In this document: piece after piece, positions 20,825 to 29,795 of the stretch
Numbering within the stretch: position 1 is the first letter of the stretch
How the letters are laid out: every line of letters starts with the position of its first letter
Origin: Phytohabitans rumicis
GTDB taxonomy: Bacteria > Actinomycetota > Actinomycetes > Mycobacteriales > Micromonosporaceae
Length of the DNA stretch: 64,000 bases
Assembly: GCF_011764445.1 (NCBI RefSeq)
Contig: NZ_BLPG01000001.1
Location: 5,084,001-5,148,000 of the forward strand
Direction of reading: 5' to 3'
Program-made: the position numbers and the translations under genes
The notes under the pieces: generated by a model
Told to the model about the DNA's origin: nothing
What the model saw: only the letters and a program-made list of their open reading frames with translations
Database searches by the model: none

Positions 20825-20923
20825 GACGCGCGGCGCGCGCCGCGCGGAGGCGAGGGCGGTGCACGTCGACAGGAGCGCGGCACGGCGCCGCGCGGTGGGT
20901 GCGGGGGACGCAGGAGGCGAGGG

Positions 20924-23704
20924 TTAGGAGCGGTAGCCGGCGGAGCGGAACTCGTCGTCGCCTACGCTGTCGCGGCTGAAGTCCCAGCCGCCCGCGGCCT
21001 CCCGCCCGGGGCGCCCGCCCACCGCGTACCCGCCGATCTCCTGCCCACGGCGCCAGCCGCGGAAGTAGCCGGTGGTGTGCGCGGCGATGCTCTGGGCGTC
21101 GCGGACGATGCGCAGCGGGCGCTCCTCACGGGGCGGCAGGGCCGATCCGGGGACCAGGTTGGCCTGGGGTACCCGGCGGGGCAGGCCCGAGTTCGTCTCG
21201 GCGCCCACAGAGGGCCTGGCGGCCTGCTCGGCGGCGCGCCAGCCGTTGTCGGCGGAGGAGTTCCAGTCCAGCTCGGAGTCTTCGTCGGGGTGACCGACGA
21301 ACCACGCGGAGCGGGTCTGGGCGAAGATCAGCAGGTCGCCGTCGCCTTCCTCGGCCACCGGTACGGCGCTGCGCTCGACCGCGCGCCGCGAGCGGGCGGT
21401 GCGGGCGCCACGGTCGCTGAGGTCGTCGACCAGCCGCAGGGACGGGGCGTCGAGCGCGGTCGTGCCCACCGGGGGCCGGTCGTCGAGCAGCGCCCGGTCG
21501 GCCATCGGCGGCGGCTCCACCAGGCGGAGCATCGGCGGCTCCTGGGGCAGGTCGTCGGCCAGCCAGGGCGGCGTGACCCGGCCGTCGCCGGCACTGGGGA
21601 GACCGGCCGGTCCAGCTCGCTGTACGACGGGTACGGGCGCTCGCCGTTCATGCGCGGCGGCAGGGCGGCACGGTCGTCGTCGCCGGGGTTGACCAGCGGC
21701 CAGTTGGCGCGGGAGCCGGGCGGAGCCTGCGGCGGGCGCGGCGGCTCCGGGGCGGCGAAGCGCGGTGCCTCGGGACCCCGTCGGGGCTCGTGGGCCTGGC
21801 GAGGCAGCGGCACGTTGAGGTCGGTCGCGCCGAAGCCGGCCGAGCCGGCGGGCGTCTGCGCGCTGAAGCCGGTCGACGCGGCGGGCGCCTGTGCGCCGAA
21901 GCCGGCCGAGCCACCCGGCGCCGGCGCGCCGAAACCGGCGGAGGCGGCGGGTGCCTGGTCGCCCCGGGTGTTGGGGCGCGGCGGGATCGGGGTGGGCCGC
22001 TGGCGTTCGGCGCGGGCGCTGTTGATGGCGGCCGTGGTCAGGGTCGCCCGGAACGGCTCGCCGCTGTCCGCGGGCGCCACGCCACGCTGGGCCGGCACGG
22101 GCGGCGTGGGCGCGATCGGGGTGATGCCCGGCGGCGGGGAGGAGGAGCCGACACGGGGCGGTTGGTGGTGGGCTCGCCAGGGCGGGCCATCGGCATGGGC
22201 GCCATCGCGCCGTCCGCGAGCTGTCCCGGGTGCCCGGCGTACCCGGCCGGCACGGAAGGCCGGGCGGGTGGCGCGGAGGACCGGATCGGCAGGGGGTGGG
22301 CGCGGTGAGTGCGGCCGGGGCCACCGGAGGGGCGATGGGCCGGTTGACCGGCGGCGGGGCCACCGGCGGGCGGATCGCCGTGTCGGCGGACGCGGCGGGT
22401 GCCATCGGCGGCATGGGTGCCATCGGTTGCATCGGTTGCATCGGTGGCATGGGCCCGGCCGGGGCGCCGGGGCCGGAGCCGGACGGCTGGGGGTGGCGGT
22501 GGTGCCGCCGCGGCCGGGCGGTTGACCGGCGGCGGGGCGACGGGCGGGCGGGTCACCGGCGCGGGTGCGACCGGTGGCGTGGTGAGCGGCTGCGGCATCG
22601 CGGGGGCCGCGCTGGCCGCCGCGGGCTCGGGGCGTGCCCGGCGCCCGACCCGGGTCGGCGCCGGGTCTTCGGCGGGCGGGGGCACCGCGTGCAGGCCGGC
22701 TGCCGGAGCAGCCGCGTGCGCGCCCATCGCGGGAGCGCGTCCGCCGGCCGCGGGAGGCGCGGCGACGGGAGCGGGCGGAGCGACCCGACGAGCCGTACGG
22801 CGGTTGGCCGCGGGCGGGGGCCCAGCCGGGCGCTGAGCGTGGAAACCAGGGCCTCGCAGCCCAGGTCGCAGGCGCGCACGGCGGCGATGGCCTGCCGCAC
22901 GGTCTCGGCGATCGCCGGGGTGATCGCCTTGGTGAGCGCGCTGCGGCGCGGCGTCTCCGCGATCGCGACCCGCAGCGCGGTGATCTTGTCGCTGACCGTC
23001 TCCGGGTCGGCCACGCCGTCGGCGGCGAGCTGGGCGATGACCGCCTCGGCGGCCGGCGCGAAGTCGCTCCGGCGGCCGGACGTGCCGGCCAGCATGCCCG
23101 GCTCGGGCAGCGCGTCGAGCAGGGCCAGGGACACCGGCTCGGCCGGGTCGGGGTAGGCCCGCAGCGCGGCCGGGTAGAGCTCGCGGAGCACCTCGCGGAG
23201 GGCGACGGCGGCGGAGAGGCGGCCGTTGCACAGGGCCGCGTGCGCGGCGAGGACCGGCTTGTACGCCAAGAGGTCCCGCGGCACGGGGAGGACGACCGCG
23301 GACAGCGCACCGGCCTGCAGGGCCCGCGCCAGGCCGACCGCACGGCGCTCGGCCGCCGGCGATTCCATCTCTTCCAGCGACTCGTCATCGGCGAATCGCT
23401 CAGCGTAGTCGTCGACGGAGTCGTCGTCGGCGATGGCGAGGGGACGTCCCGCGGCCGTGAGGAGCGACGTCACCAGATGGTCGTCACCGTCTGCGGCGAT
23501 CGCGACCCCGGTCGGCCCGCTCGAACGTTCCACGAGCAGCGCACCGAGCTGGGCGTACCCCGCTGGGTCGTCGCTGATCTCGCAGACGTCGAGCAGCCGC
23601 CCTGCGTCGTCGACCACGGCGACGGTCAACCGCGACTCGGCCGAAGCCTGTCGCGCGGTCGAATCCGCCGACGCGAGACCGCAGTACACCCGCACGAGCG
23701 CCAC
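20924..23704 (-). CDS. IS110-transposase-like domain fused to Pro-rich linker and conservon-kinase-like tail (five frameshifts)
   Basis: About 927 aa if five one-base changes are repaired (runs at 22816-22823, 22489-22493, 22292-22296, 22136-22139, 21597-21600). GTG 23704 follows GGAGGAGG. Residues 1-290 resemble the DEDD N-terminal half of IS110 transposases (VAVVDDAGRLLDVCEISDDP, GVAIAADG, LRELYPAALRAYPDP, LALLDALPEPGMLAG), but where IS110 has an acidic residue after GI/GL and in the E-x-x-G motif there is Ala (GLAS, AIAADG), and the C-terminal transposase half is absent. A Pro/Ala/Met-rich linker (PPVAPPPVNRP repeated) leads to a tail with LLIFAQTRSAWF, GWRAA, GLPRRVP, LVPG and YFRGWRRG, matching the end of CvnA nearby. 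Confidence 0.6.
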
Positions 23705-23765
23705 GGCGTCGTCCTCCTCCCCGGACTTAAGCGTGTGCCAAGGACTGATGCTCCCTGGTGAGGGG

Positions 23766-24704
23766 TCAGTCGCGCCAGTCCACAGCGGCAGAGATCTTGC
23801 CGATAATCGTGCGCCAGCCAAGACTTGCCTGTTGTGCCCCGATTTTCTTCAACCGGCGGCGACCGCGGAAAGCACCAAGTCCGCCACCTGCGGCGGACCG
23901 TAGGGCCTCATCGAGGTCGTCGAGGGGAGAGCCCGCGGACAGCGCGGTGATGACCGGCTTGAGGCGCAGGGCGTACGACAGGTCGCGAGCCACCTCACCG
24001 GCCTCGATGAGCAGGTTGAAATCCCAGCTGTCGTGGCCGCCGCGCAGGTTTTCCACGACGAGATCAAGCTCATAGGAGTCTTCGTCGGTGGGCGCGACGT
24101 CGGACGGCTGGATCCGCTCGACCACTGCTGGCCAGGTGTCCACCTGGGCCAGGTCGTTCGGCGCACCGGACCGGACGAACGTCACCAGCGACTCGGCGCT
24201 CTTGAAGAGCAGCAGCCGGCCGCGGTGGCTGAGGAAGACCGGTACCTCTTCGGCCTCTTCCTCGTCGTCCTCGTCCTCGTCCTCGAAGTCTTCCGCGGAG
24301 GACTCCTCGGCGTCCTCGCGGGCGTGCTTGCCGCGCCGCTCGATCTCCTCGGTGTCGTCCGGGTCGACCTCGTCTTCGTCTTCCTCGTCGGGGAAGTCGT
24401 CGTCGAGGATCACCACGGTGTCCTCGTCGTCTTCCGAGATGGCGTGCTTGGCGCGGGCGGCGAACGGGTCGTCGTCGTCGCGGTCGCCGACCTCGGTCGG
24501 GGTCAGCGCCGTGGAGAGCCGGTACGCCCGGAGCGTGTAGCCCACGCCCGCGGGCAGCGCGATTTCGACAGGGTCGACGCGCGCCTCCGACCACAGCGTC
24601 GAGTCGCCGGACGAGGTGGCCGGCGGATCGGCTTCTTCGATCTCCTCGACCTCGTCGAGGTCGGGCTCGTCGGCGTCTGGCCGTTGGGGCGACTGGCGGG
24701 CCAC
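23766..24704 (-). CDS. Highly acidic conserved hypothetical protein
   Basis: 312 aa. Residues about 75-155 are almost entirely Asp/Glu with Ser (for example DEEDEDEVDPDDTEEIERR), flanked by more ordered parts: an N-terminal VDPVEIALPAGVGYTLRAYR and a C-terminal VPVFLSHRGRLLLFKSAESL...YALRLKPVITALSAGSPLDDLDEAL. No catalytic motif or membrane segment. Upstream of and on the same strand as the IS110-like gene with a 61-bp gap, so possibly co-transcribed. Similar acidic proteins occur in other actinobacteria without known function. Confidence 0.7.
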   Translation of the reverse strand: MARQSPQRPDADEPDLDEVEEIEEADPPATSSGDSTLWSEARVDPVEIALPAGVGYTLRAYRLSTALTPTEVGDRDDDDPFAARAKHAISEDDEDTVVILDDDFPDEEDEDEVDPDDTEEIERRGKHAREDAEESSAEDFEDEDEDDEEEAEEVPVFLSHRGRLLLFKSAESLVTFVRSGAPNDLAQVDTWPAVVERIQPSDVAPTDEDSYELDLVVENLRGGHDSWDFNLLIEAGEVARDLSYALRLKPVITALSAGSPLDDLDEALRSAAGGGLGAFRGRRRLKKIGAQQASLGWRTIIGKISAAVDWRD

Positions 24705-24817
24705 GCTGACCTCCGTGTGGAATCAGGAACTCTGCGCACACCCTAGTAGCCCATTGAATGCGGCGAGCGCCCGCACCCCGTTGGAGTTCCTCGCGCACAT
24801 CGGTAGGCTTGCTACTT

Positions 24818-25143
24818 ATGAAGGCGCAGGCCCTGCACGGACACCTCGACGCGCTGCTGCTCTCGGTGCTGGAAGGGGTTCGCTGCACGGCTACGCGATC
24901 ATCGAGGCGCTCAAGGCCCGCAGTGGTGGCGCGCTCAACCTTCCCACCGGCACCATCTATCCGGCCCTGCGCCGCCTGGAACGCGCCGGGTACGTCGAGA
25001 GCGAGTGGAGCACCGTCAACGGTCGCGAGCGGCGGACGTACCGGCTCACCGGCTCGGGCCACCGCGCGCTGGCCGGCGAGCGTACGAGCTGGCACGAGTT
25101 CAGCTCGACCGTGGGCCGCTTTCTCGGCCCTGAGCCGGCCTAA
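24818..25143 (+). CDS. PadR family regulator (frameshifted)
   Basis: 108 aa if one G is added to the GGGG at 24875-24878, which turns LEGVRCTATRS into LEGGSLHGYAIIEALKARSG. The winged helix is then complete: NLPTGTIYPALRRLERAGYV and VNGRERRTYRLTGSGHRAL. PadR proteins of this short class commonly sit beside membrane proteins with a permease-prefix domain, as here; they usually repress them. Its stop overlaps the stop of the convergent neighbour. Confidence 0.85.
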
Positions 25144-25805
25144 GGGCGGGCCCGCGCCGCCGCCAGACAGGTGAGCGCCGACCGGCCCAACCATCCGTAC
25201 GTCGCCGCGATCACCAGTCCGCCCACGATCATCGGCGGCCAGGTGAGAGCCGCCGGCCACATCTGCACCGACCAGACGTACATCAGCCAACCGCCGGCCG
25301 TTCCCACGCCGACCATCGCCAGCGTGCCGACAGCTATCGCACGCGCCGGTCCCCGGCCCACCGCGCGGCCCCGCCGCACGCGCCACGCCAGCCAGGCGTA
25401 GGCGGCCACGGCGAGCACCGCGTAGGCGTACCCGAGATAGTCCTGGACCCGCGCGACGAGCAAGTAACCGCCGGGCGGCATGGACGCGGACGCCGTCCAG
25501 GGTCCGCCCCGCCACATGAAGTCGGCCAGCGCCGTGAAGAGTGCCGGCACCAGCATCATCCGCAGCGCCAGCCGGCGGGCCGCGCCGGCGGCCAGCTCCG
25601 CCTGGTACGCCGGCGCCAGCTCACGGACGCCGCCGAAGTCGGCCACCGCCCGCCGTTGCGCCTCCGCGGCCGCCAAGCCCTCTTCCTGGTACGCCGAAGC
25701 CGCGTCGACCAGGCCGTGCCGCGCCTCCCGGAGCAGGTCGTCCTTGAGCCGGCCCGGACCGGTCAGCGCGCGGTCGAGGCTGCGGACGTACTCGTCGATC
25801 AGCAT
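25140..25805 (-). CDS. Membrane protein with permease-prefix domain (paralogue 1)
   Basis: 221 aa. The N-terminal 80 residues (IDEYVRSLDRALTGPGRLKD, AVADFGGVRELAPAYQAEL) match the permease-prefix/HAAS-like domain found with PadR regulators. Four membrane helices follow. Start ATG 25805 overlaps the end of paralogue 2 by 7 bp. Function unknown; presumed target of the neighbouring PadR. Confidence 0.75.
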   Translation of the reverse strand: MLIDEYVRSLDRALTGPGRLKDDLLREARHGLVDAASAYQEEGLAAAEAQRRAVADFGGVRELAPAYQAELAAGAARRLALRMMLVPALFTALADFMWRGGPWTASASMPPGGYLLVARVQDYLGYAYAVLAVAAYAWLAWRVRRGRAVGRGPARAIAVGTLAMVGVGTAGGWLMYVWSVQMWPAALTWPPMIVGGLVIAATYGWLGRSALTCLAAARARP

Positions 25806-26464
25806 GCGGCCGCTGCCCGGGTCGAGACGACGCAGCGCACCGCCAGCCAGGTGAGCGTGCCGAAGACGGCGTCGAGCATGATCCAGGCCGCGATCATCGG
25901 CGGCCAGGTGAGCGCCCGCGGGTCTTCCAGGACGGACGTGATCGCGGCGAACGTCCCCACGGACCCGATCAGCCCGCAAATCACCAGCGTGCCCGCCGCG
26001 AGCGCCCGCACGATGCGCCGGGGGTCGCGCCGCGAAGGCAGCGCGACCAGCGCCACGAGCGCGAGCGCACCAACCACATAGGACACCCAGTCGATCGCCT
26101 GCACCATGAGGAGGAACGCGGATGGCGGAGCCTCGGCCGGCACGTCCGGCGGCTGCCACCACATCCAGTCGGCGGTCAGCATGCCCACCGGCACCAGGGC
26201 CACCACCAAGGCCAGTCGACGCCCCTGACTGGCCGTCAGCTCGGCCTGGTAGGCCGGCGCCAGCTCGCCGACGCCGCCGAACTCGGCCACCGCCAGCGTC
26301 TGCGCGGACCGCGCGTCCAGACCGCTGTCCTGGTACGCCGTCGCGGCGTCCTCCAGGCTGCCGCGCGCCTCGGCGATCAGGTCGGCCTTCTGCCTGCGCG
26401 GCCCGCGGAGCTGGTCAGACAGCGTGCGCAGATAGTCGTCGATCAGGGCAGCATCGGCGCGCAT
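25799..26464 (-). CDS. Membrane protein with permease-prefix domain (paralogue 2)
   Basis: 221 aa, clearly related to the preceding gene product: IDDYLRTLSDQLRGPRRQKA, AVAEFGGVGELAPAYQAEL, then four helices ending in ALTWPPMIAAWIMLDAVFG (compare ALTWPPMIVGGLVIAATYG). Same length to the residue, so a tandem duplication. ATG 26464. Confidence 0.75.
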   Translation of the reverse strand: MRADAALIDDYLRTLSDQLRGPRRQKADLIAEARGSLEDAATAYQDSGLDARSAQTLAVAEFGGVGELAPAYQAELTASQGRRLALVVALVPVGMLTADWMWWQPPDVPAEAPPSAFLLMVQAIDWVSYVVGALALVALVALPSRRDPRRIVRALAAGTLVICGLIGSVGTFAAITSVLEDPRALTWPPMIAAWIMLDAVFGTLTWLAVRCVVSTRAAAAC

Positions 26465-26514
26465 GAAGACGAGCCTGCCACGACGTACGACTCGCCCGCA
26501 TCCGGGAGCTTCCC

Positions 26515-28152
26515 TTAGGGCGTGCCGAGGCTGACGTAACCGCGCTCGGCGGCCTCCTGCGCGAGCCACTGGTCGCGGTACCACCCCGGCACGGCCGCCA
26601 ACTCGGCGTGGGTGCCGCGCTGCACCACCCGGCCCGCGTCGAGCACGAGGACCTCGTCCAGGCCGGCGAGCCCGCGCAGCCGGTGGGTGACCAGCACCAC
26701 GGACCCTCGGGCGGCCCCGAGAGTGGCGGCCAGCACCTCGTCGGCGGCGGCCGGGTCCAGGCCCTCGGTGGGCTCGTCCAGGACCAGCACGGCCGGGTCC
26801 AGCAGCAACGCCCTAGCCAGGGCCAGCCGCTGCCGCTGGCCGCCGGAGAGCTGCCCGCCGTCCTCGCCCACCACCGTGTCCCAGCCGTCCGGCTGCTCGC
26901 CTACCCAGTCGAGGAGCCCGGCCGTCGCGCACGCGGCGGCGAGGTCGTCGTCGGTGGCGTCGGTCCGGCCCAGCAGCAGGTTTTCGCGTACGGAGGCGTG
27001 GAAGACGTACGCCTCGGCGAGCAGCCCGCCCACCTGCGCGGGCGAGCCGCCCCACTCGGTCAGCGCGTGCAGGAGGCTGCTCTTTCCTGCCCCGCTCGGG
27101 CCGACGACCGCGATCCGGCGTCCCGGTGGGAGGTCGACGCGTACCCGGTCGAGCGCGGGCGGCCCGTCCGGCCGGTAGCGCACGGTGATGCTGGCGAGGT
27201 CGACCGGGTCGGTCGCCGCGGCGGGTGCGGGGGTGAGCAGCGCGGCGACCCGGGACAGCCCGGCGCGCAGCTCGCTCCACTGCCGCGCCGACGTGACCAG
27301 CGCCAGGCAGGCTTCGACCGCGGCGAGCGCGCCGACGGCGAGGACGCCCACGAGCACCCCGTCGACATCGGCGCGCAGCGCGGTGACGGCCACGGCCGCC
27401 GCGGTCGCGCCACCCACGAGTACGCCGGCCGCGTCGACCGCCCAGCCGGACGTCGCGAGCCGGCGCTCCAGCCGGGACAGCTCGCCGGCCCGGCGGTTCG
27501 CGGCGTCGAGGGCCGCCGCGGTCGCCCCGTACGCGGCGAGGTCGGCGGCGCCGTGGGTCAGGTCGATGGCGTCGCCCGCGAGCGCGCCGCGGAGCGGGGC
27601 CACCCGGTCGGCCGTACGGCGGGTGAGCGCGGTGGCCGCGGCGGGCAGGGCGCCCCCGGCGACGAGCAGCCCGGCGGCGAGAGCCACCGCCGCGGCGGGG
27701 GAGATGAGCGCCGCGCCGCCCACGGCCAGTACGCCCACGGCGGCGGCCGCCGCGCCCGGGACCAGCACCCGCAGCAGCAGGTCCTGTACGGCGTCCACAT
27801 CGGACACCAGCCGGCTGAGCGAGTCGCCGGTGCGGACCGGTTCACGGCGGGTGGAGAGCGTCTCGAACACCCGCGCCCGTACGTCGGTGAGGATCCGCAG
27901 CACCGCGTCGTGGCCGGCGAGCCGTTCCGTGTAGCGCAGCACGCCCCGCCCGATGGCCAGCGCGCGCACGGAAACGATGGCGACGGTGAGCGCGCTCAGC
28001 GGCGGCTGGCCGGCGGCGGTGATGAGCAGCCAGGTCGCGGTGGCCATCAGAGCCAGCCCGGCCAGCTCGGTGCCGGCGGCGAGCACGCCCGCGGCGACCA
28101 GCCGGCCGAGGTAGGGCCGGGCCAGCCGCAGCACGGTCCGTTCGGGGCTCAT
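26515..28152 (-). CDS. cydC: Heterodimeric ABC exporter subunit CydC
   Basis: 545 aa from ATG 28152. With CydD it exports reductant (cysteine/glutathione-type thiols in E. coli) needed to assemble cytochrome bd. Six transmembrane helices in residues 1-310, then a nucleotide-binding domain with Walker A GPSGAGKSS, signature LSGGQRQR, Walker B VLVLDEPTEG and H-loop VLVTHR. Start overlaps the cydD stop by 4 bp. Last gene of the cydABCD operon. Confidence 0.92.
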   Translation of the reverse strand: MSPERTVLRLARPYLGRLVAAGVLAAGTELAGLALMATATWLLITAAGQPPLSALTVAIVSVRALAIGRGVLRYTERLAGHDAVLRILTDVRARVFETLSTRREPVRTGDSLSRLVSDVDAVQDLLLRVLVPGAAAAAVGVLAVGGAALISPAAAVALAAGLLVAGGALPAAATALTRRTADRVAPLRGALAGDAIDLTHGAADLAAYGATAAALDAANRRAGELSRLERRLATSGWAVDAAGVLVGGATAAAVAVTALRADVDGVLVGVLAVGALAAVEACLALVTSARQWSELRAGLSRVAALLTPAPAAATDPVDLASITVRYRPDGPPALDRVRVDLPPGRRIAVVGPSGAGKSSLLHALTEWGGSPAQVGGLLAEAYVFHASVRENLLLGRTDATDDDLAAACATAGLLDWVGEQPDGWDTVVGEDGGQLSGGQRQRLALARALLLDPAVLVLDEPTEGLDPAAADEVLAATLGAARGSVVLVTHRLRGLAGLDEVLVLDAGRVVQRGTHAELAAVPGWYRDQWLAQEAAERGYVSLGTP

Positions 28153-29795
28153 GCGGGCACCTCCACGGCGGCGCCTGCCGTGACCCGGATGACGCGGTCG
28201 GCCTCGGCGAGCAGCGCGGGGCGGTGGGCCACGACGATGGCGGTACGACCGGCCATCAGCCGCCGGGTGGCCTCCAGCACGGCGGCCTCGGACGCACCGT
28301 CGAGGCGCGCGGTCGGCTCGTCGAGCAGCAGGATCGGCGCGTCCCGCAGGAACGCCCGGGCCAGCGCCACCCGCTGCCGCTGGCCGCTGGACAGCCCGTG
28401 GCCGCGCTCGCCGAGCACGGTGTCGAGCCCGTCGGGCAGCGCGTCGACCACCTCGTCCAGCGCGGCGGCCTTGACGGCGAGGCGCAGCGCCTCGTCCGAC
28501 GCGTCGGGAGCGCCGAGGCGGATGTTGTCGGCGAGCGACGCCGCGAACAGGTGCGGCCGCTGGGGCACCCACGCGATCTTGCGGCGCCACTCGTCCAGGT
28601 CGAGCGTGGCCAGGTCTACGCCGTTCACTCGCACGTGCCCGGTGTTTGGGACCACGAAGCCCAGCAGTAGGGCTAGTACCGTGCTCTTTCCGGCCCCGCT
28701 GGGGCCTACCAGCGCGACGCGTTCGCCCGCGTTGACGGTGAGCGACAGGTCCCTGAGCGCGTCGCCGCGCTCATAGCTCACACTCACCCCCGCAAAGCTC
28801 AGGGATGCAAGGAAGGGCACCTTGTTAGCGCTTTTCGCATAGGAAGGGTCCCCTGCTAACAGCTCGAAGGATGACTCGAGCGCGGTGAGGCCCTCTTGGC
28901 TGGCGTGGAAGCGGGCGCCGGCCGCGCGCAGCGGGAGGTACGCCTCCGGGGCCAGCAGGAGCACCAGGAGGGCCGTCTGCAGGGTCAGGCCGCCGTCCAG
29001 CAGGCGCAGGCCGATCGGGACCGCGACCAGCGCCACCGACAGCGTGGCGATCAGCTCCAGCACCAGACCGGACAGGAACGCGATCCGCAGCGTCCGCATG
29101 GTCGCGCCGCGGTGCCCGTCGGCCATCTTGCGGACGACCTCGACCTGCGCCTGGGCCCGCCCGAACGCACGCAGCGTCGGCAGCCCGGCCACCATGTCGA
29201 GGAAGTGGCCACCCAGCATCGACAGCCGCCGCCACTGGCGCTGCGTGGCCGCCTGCGCCTGCCAGCCCAGCAGCGCCCCGAAGATCGGGATGAGCGGCAG
29301 CGTCACCGCCACGATCACGGCCGAGCTCCAGTCGGCGAACACCAGCCGCGCCAGCACCGCCACGGGCACGGTCACGCCGAGCACGAGCTGCGGCAGGTAT
29401 CCGGTGAAGTAGGCGTCCAGCGCGTCCAGCCCGCGTCCCGCGAGCGTGGCGATCTCGCCGGCCCGCTGGCCCGCCACCCACGCCGGTCCGCGCCGGCCCA
29501 CCGCGCCGAGCAGTTCGCCGCGCAGGGCGGCCTTGACGGTCGCCGCCGCGCGGGCCGCCACGACGCCCTGGCCCCACACGACACCCGCCCGCGCCGCCAC
29601 CGCGGCCACGAAACCGGCCAGCGCCGCCTGGTCCAGCCGCCCGCCCGCCGCCGCGGCGAGCACCGCCGCCAGCGCCGTGGCCTGGGCGATCACCACCACC
29701 GCGGCGGCAACCCCGAGCAGACCGAGTGCTGCGAACTGGCGCCGGGTCGCGGGGACCCGGCGCAGCAGGCGGGGATCGAAGGGGCGCCGACTCAC
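28149..29795 (-). CDS. cydD: Heterodimeric ABC exporter subunit CydD, carrying an in-frame palindromic repeat
   Basis: 548 aa from GTG 29795, which overlaps the cydB stop. Membrane domain at the N-terminus with the family helix-loop GWQAQAATQRQWRRL; nucleotide-binding domain with GPSGAGKST, LSSGQRQR and ILLLDEPTAR. Between the two domains, residues about 312-331 (DPSYAKSANKVPFLA) are encoded by a copy of a palindromic repeat found elsewhere only between genes. The insert keeps the frame and sits in the flexible linker, so the exporter is probably functional. Confidence 0.92.
   Translation of the reverse strand: MSRRPFDPRLLRRVPATRRQFAALGLLGVAAAVVVIAQATALAAVLAAAAGGRLDQAALAGFVAAVAARAGVVWGQGVVAARAAATVKAALRGELLGAVGRRGPAWVAGQRAGEIATLAGRGLDALDAYFTGYLPQLVLGVTVPVAVLARLVFADWSSAVIVAVTLPLIPIFGALLGWQAQAATQRQWRRLSMLGGHFLDMVAGLPTLRAFGRAQAQVEVVRKMADGHRGATMRTLRIAFLSGLVLELIATLSVALVAVPIGLRLLDGGLTLQTALLVLLLAPEAYLPLRAAGARFHASQEGLTALESSFELLAGDPSYAKSANKVPFLASLSFAGVSVSYERGDALRDLSLTVNAGERVALVGPSGAGKSTVLALLLGFVVPNTGHVRVNGVDLATLDLDEWRRKIAWVPQRPHLFAASLADNIRLGAPDASDEALRLAVKAAALDEVVDALPDGLDTVLGERGHGLSSGQRQRVALARAFLRDAPILLLDEPTARLDGASEAAVLEATRRLMAGRTAIVVAHRPALLAEADRVIRVTAGAAVEVPA
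28806..28861. repeat. GCAAGGAAGGG palindromic element inside cydD
   Basis: TGCAAGGAAGGGCACCTTGT, then TAGCGCTTTTCGCAT and a variant right arm AGGAAGGGTCCCCTGCTAAC. TGTTAGC (left) and GCTAACA (right end) are complementary. Same family as 39459-39520, 58338-58393 and 61785-61839; closest to the last of these, which has the same CACCTT left arm and a CCTAACA end. Confidence 0.8.

Noticed and set aside
20380-20923. Possible small genes in the repeat-rich gap after the conservon
   Set aside because: All frames here translate the GATCAAGG palindromes or Arg/Ala-rich GC repeats, have no ribosome site, and match nothing.
20819-22525. Forward-strand frame of 568 codons rich in Gly
   Set aside because: It is the complement of the Pro-rich linker of the reverse-strand IS110-like gene, whose tail motifs and start signal are convincing.
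22553-23704. Active IS110 insertion sequence
   Set aside because: No C-terminal transposase half, acidic residues appear replaced, and a conservon-type tail is attached; it is better read as a domesticated protein.
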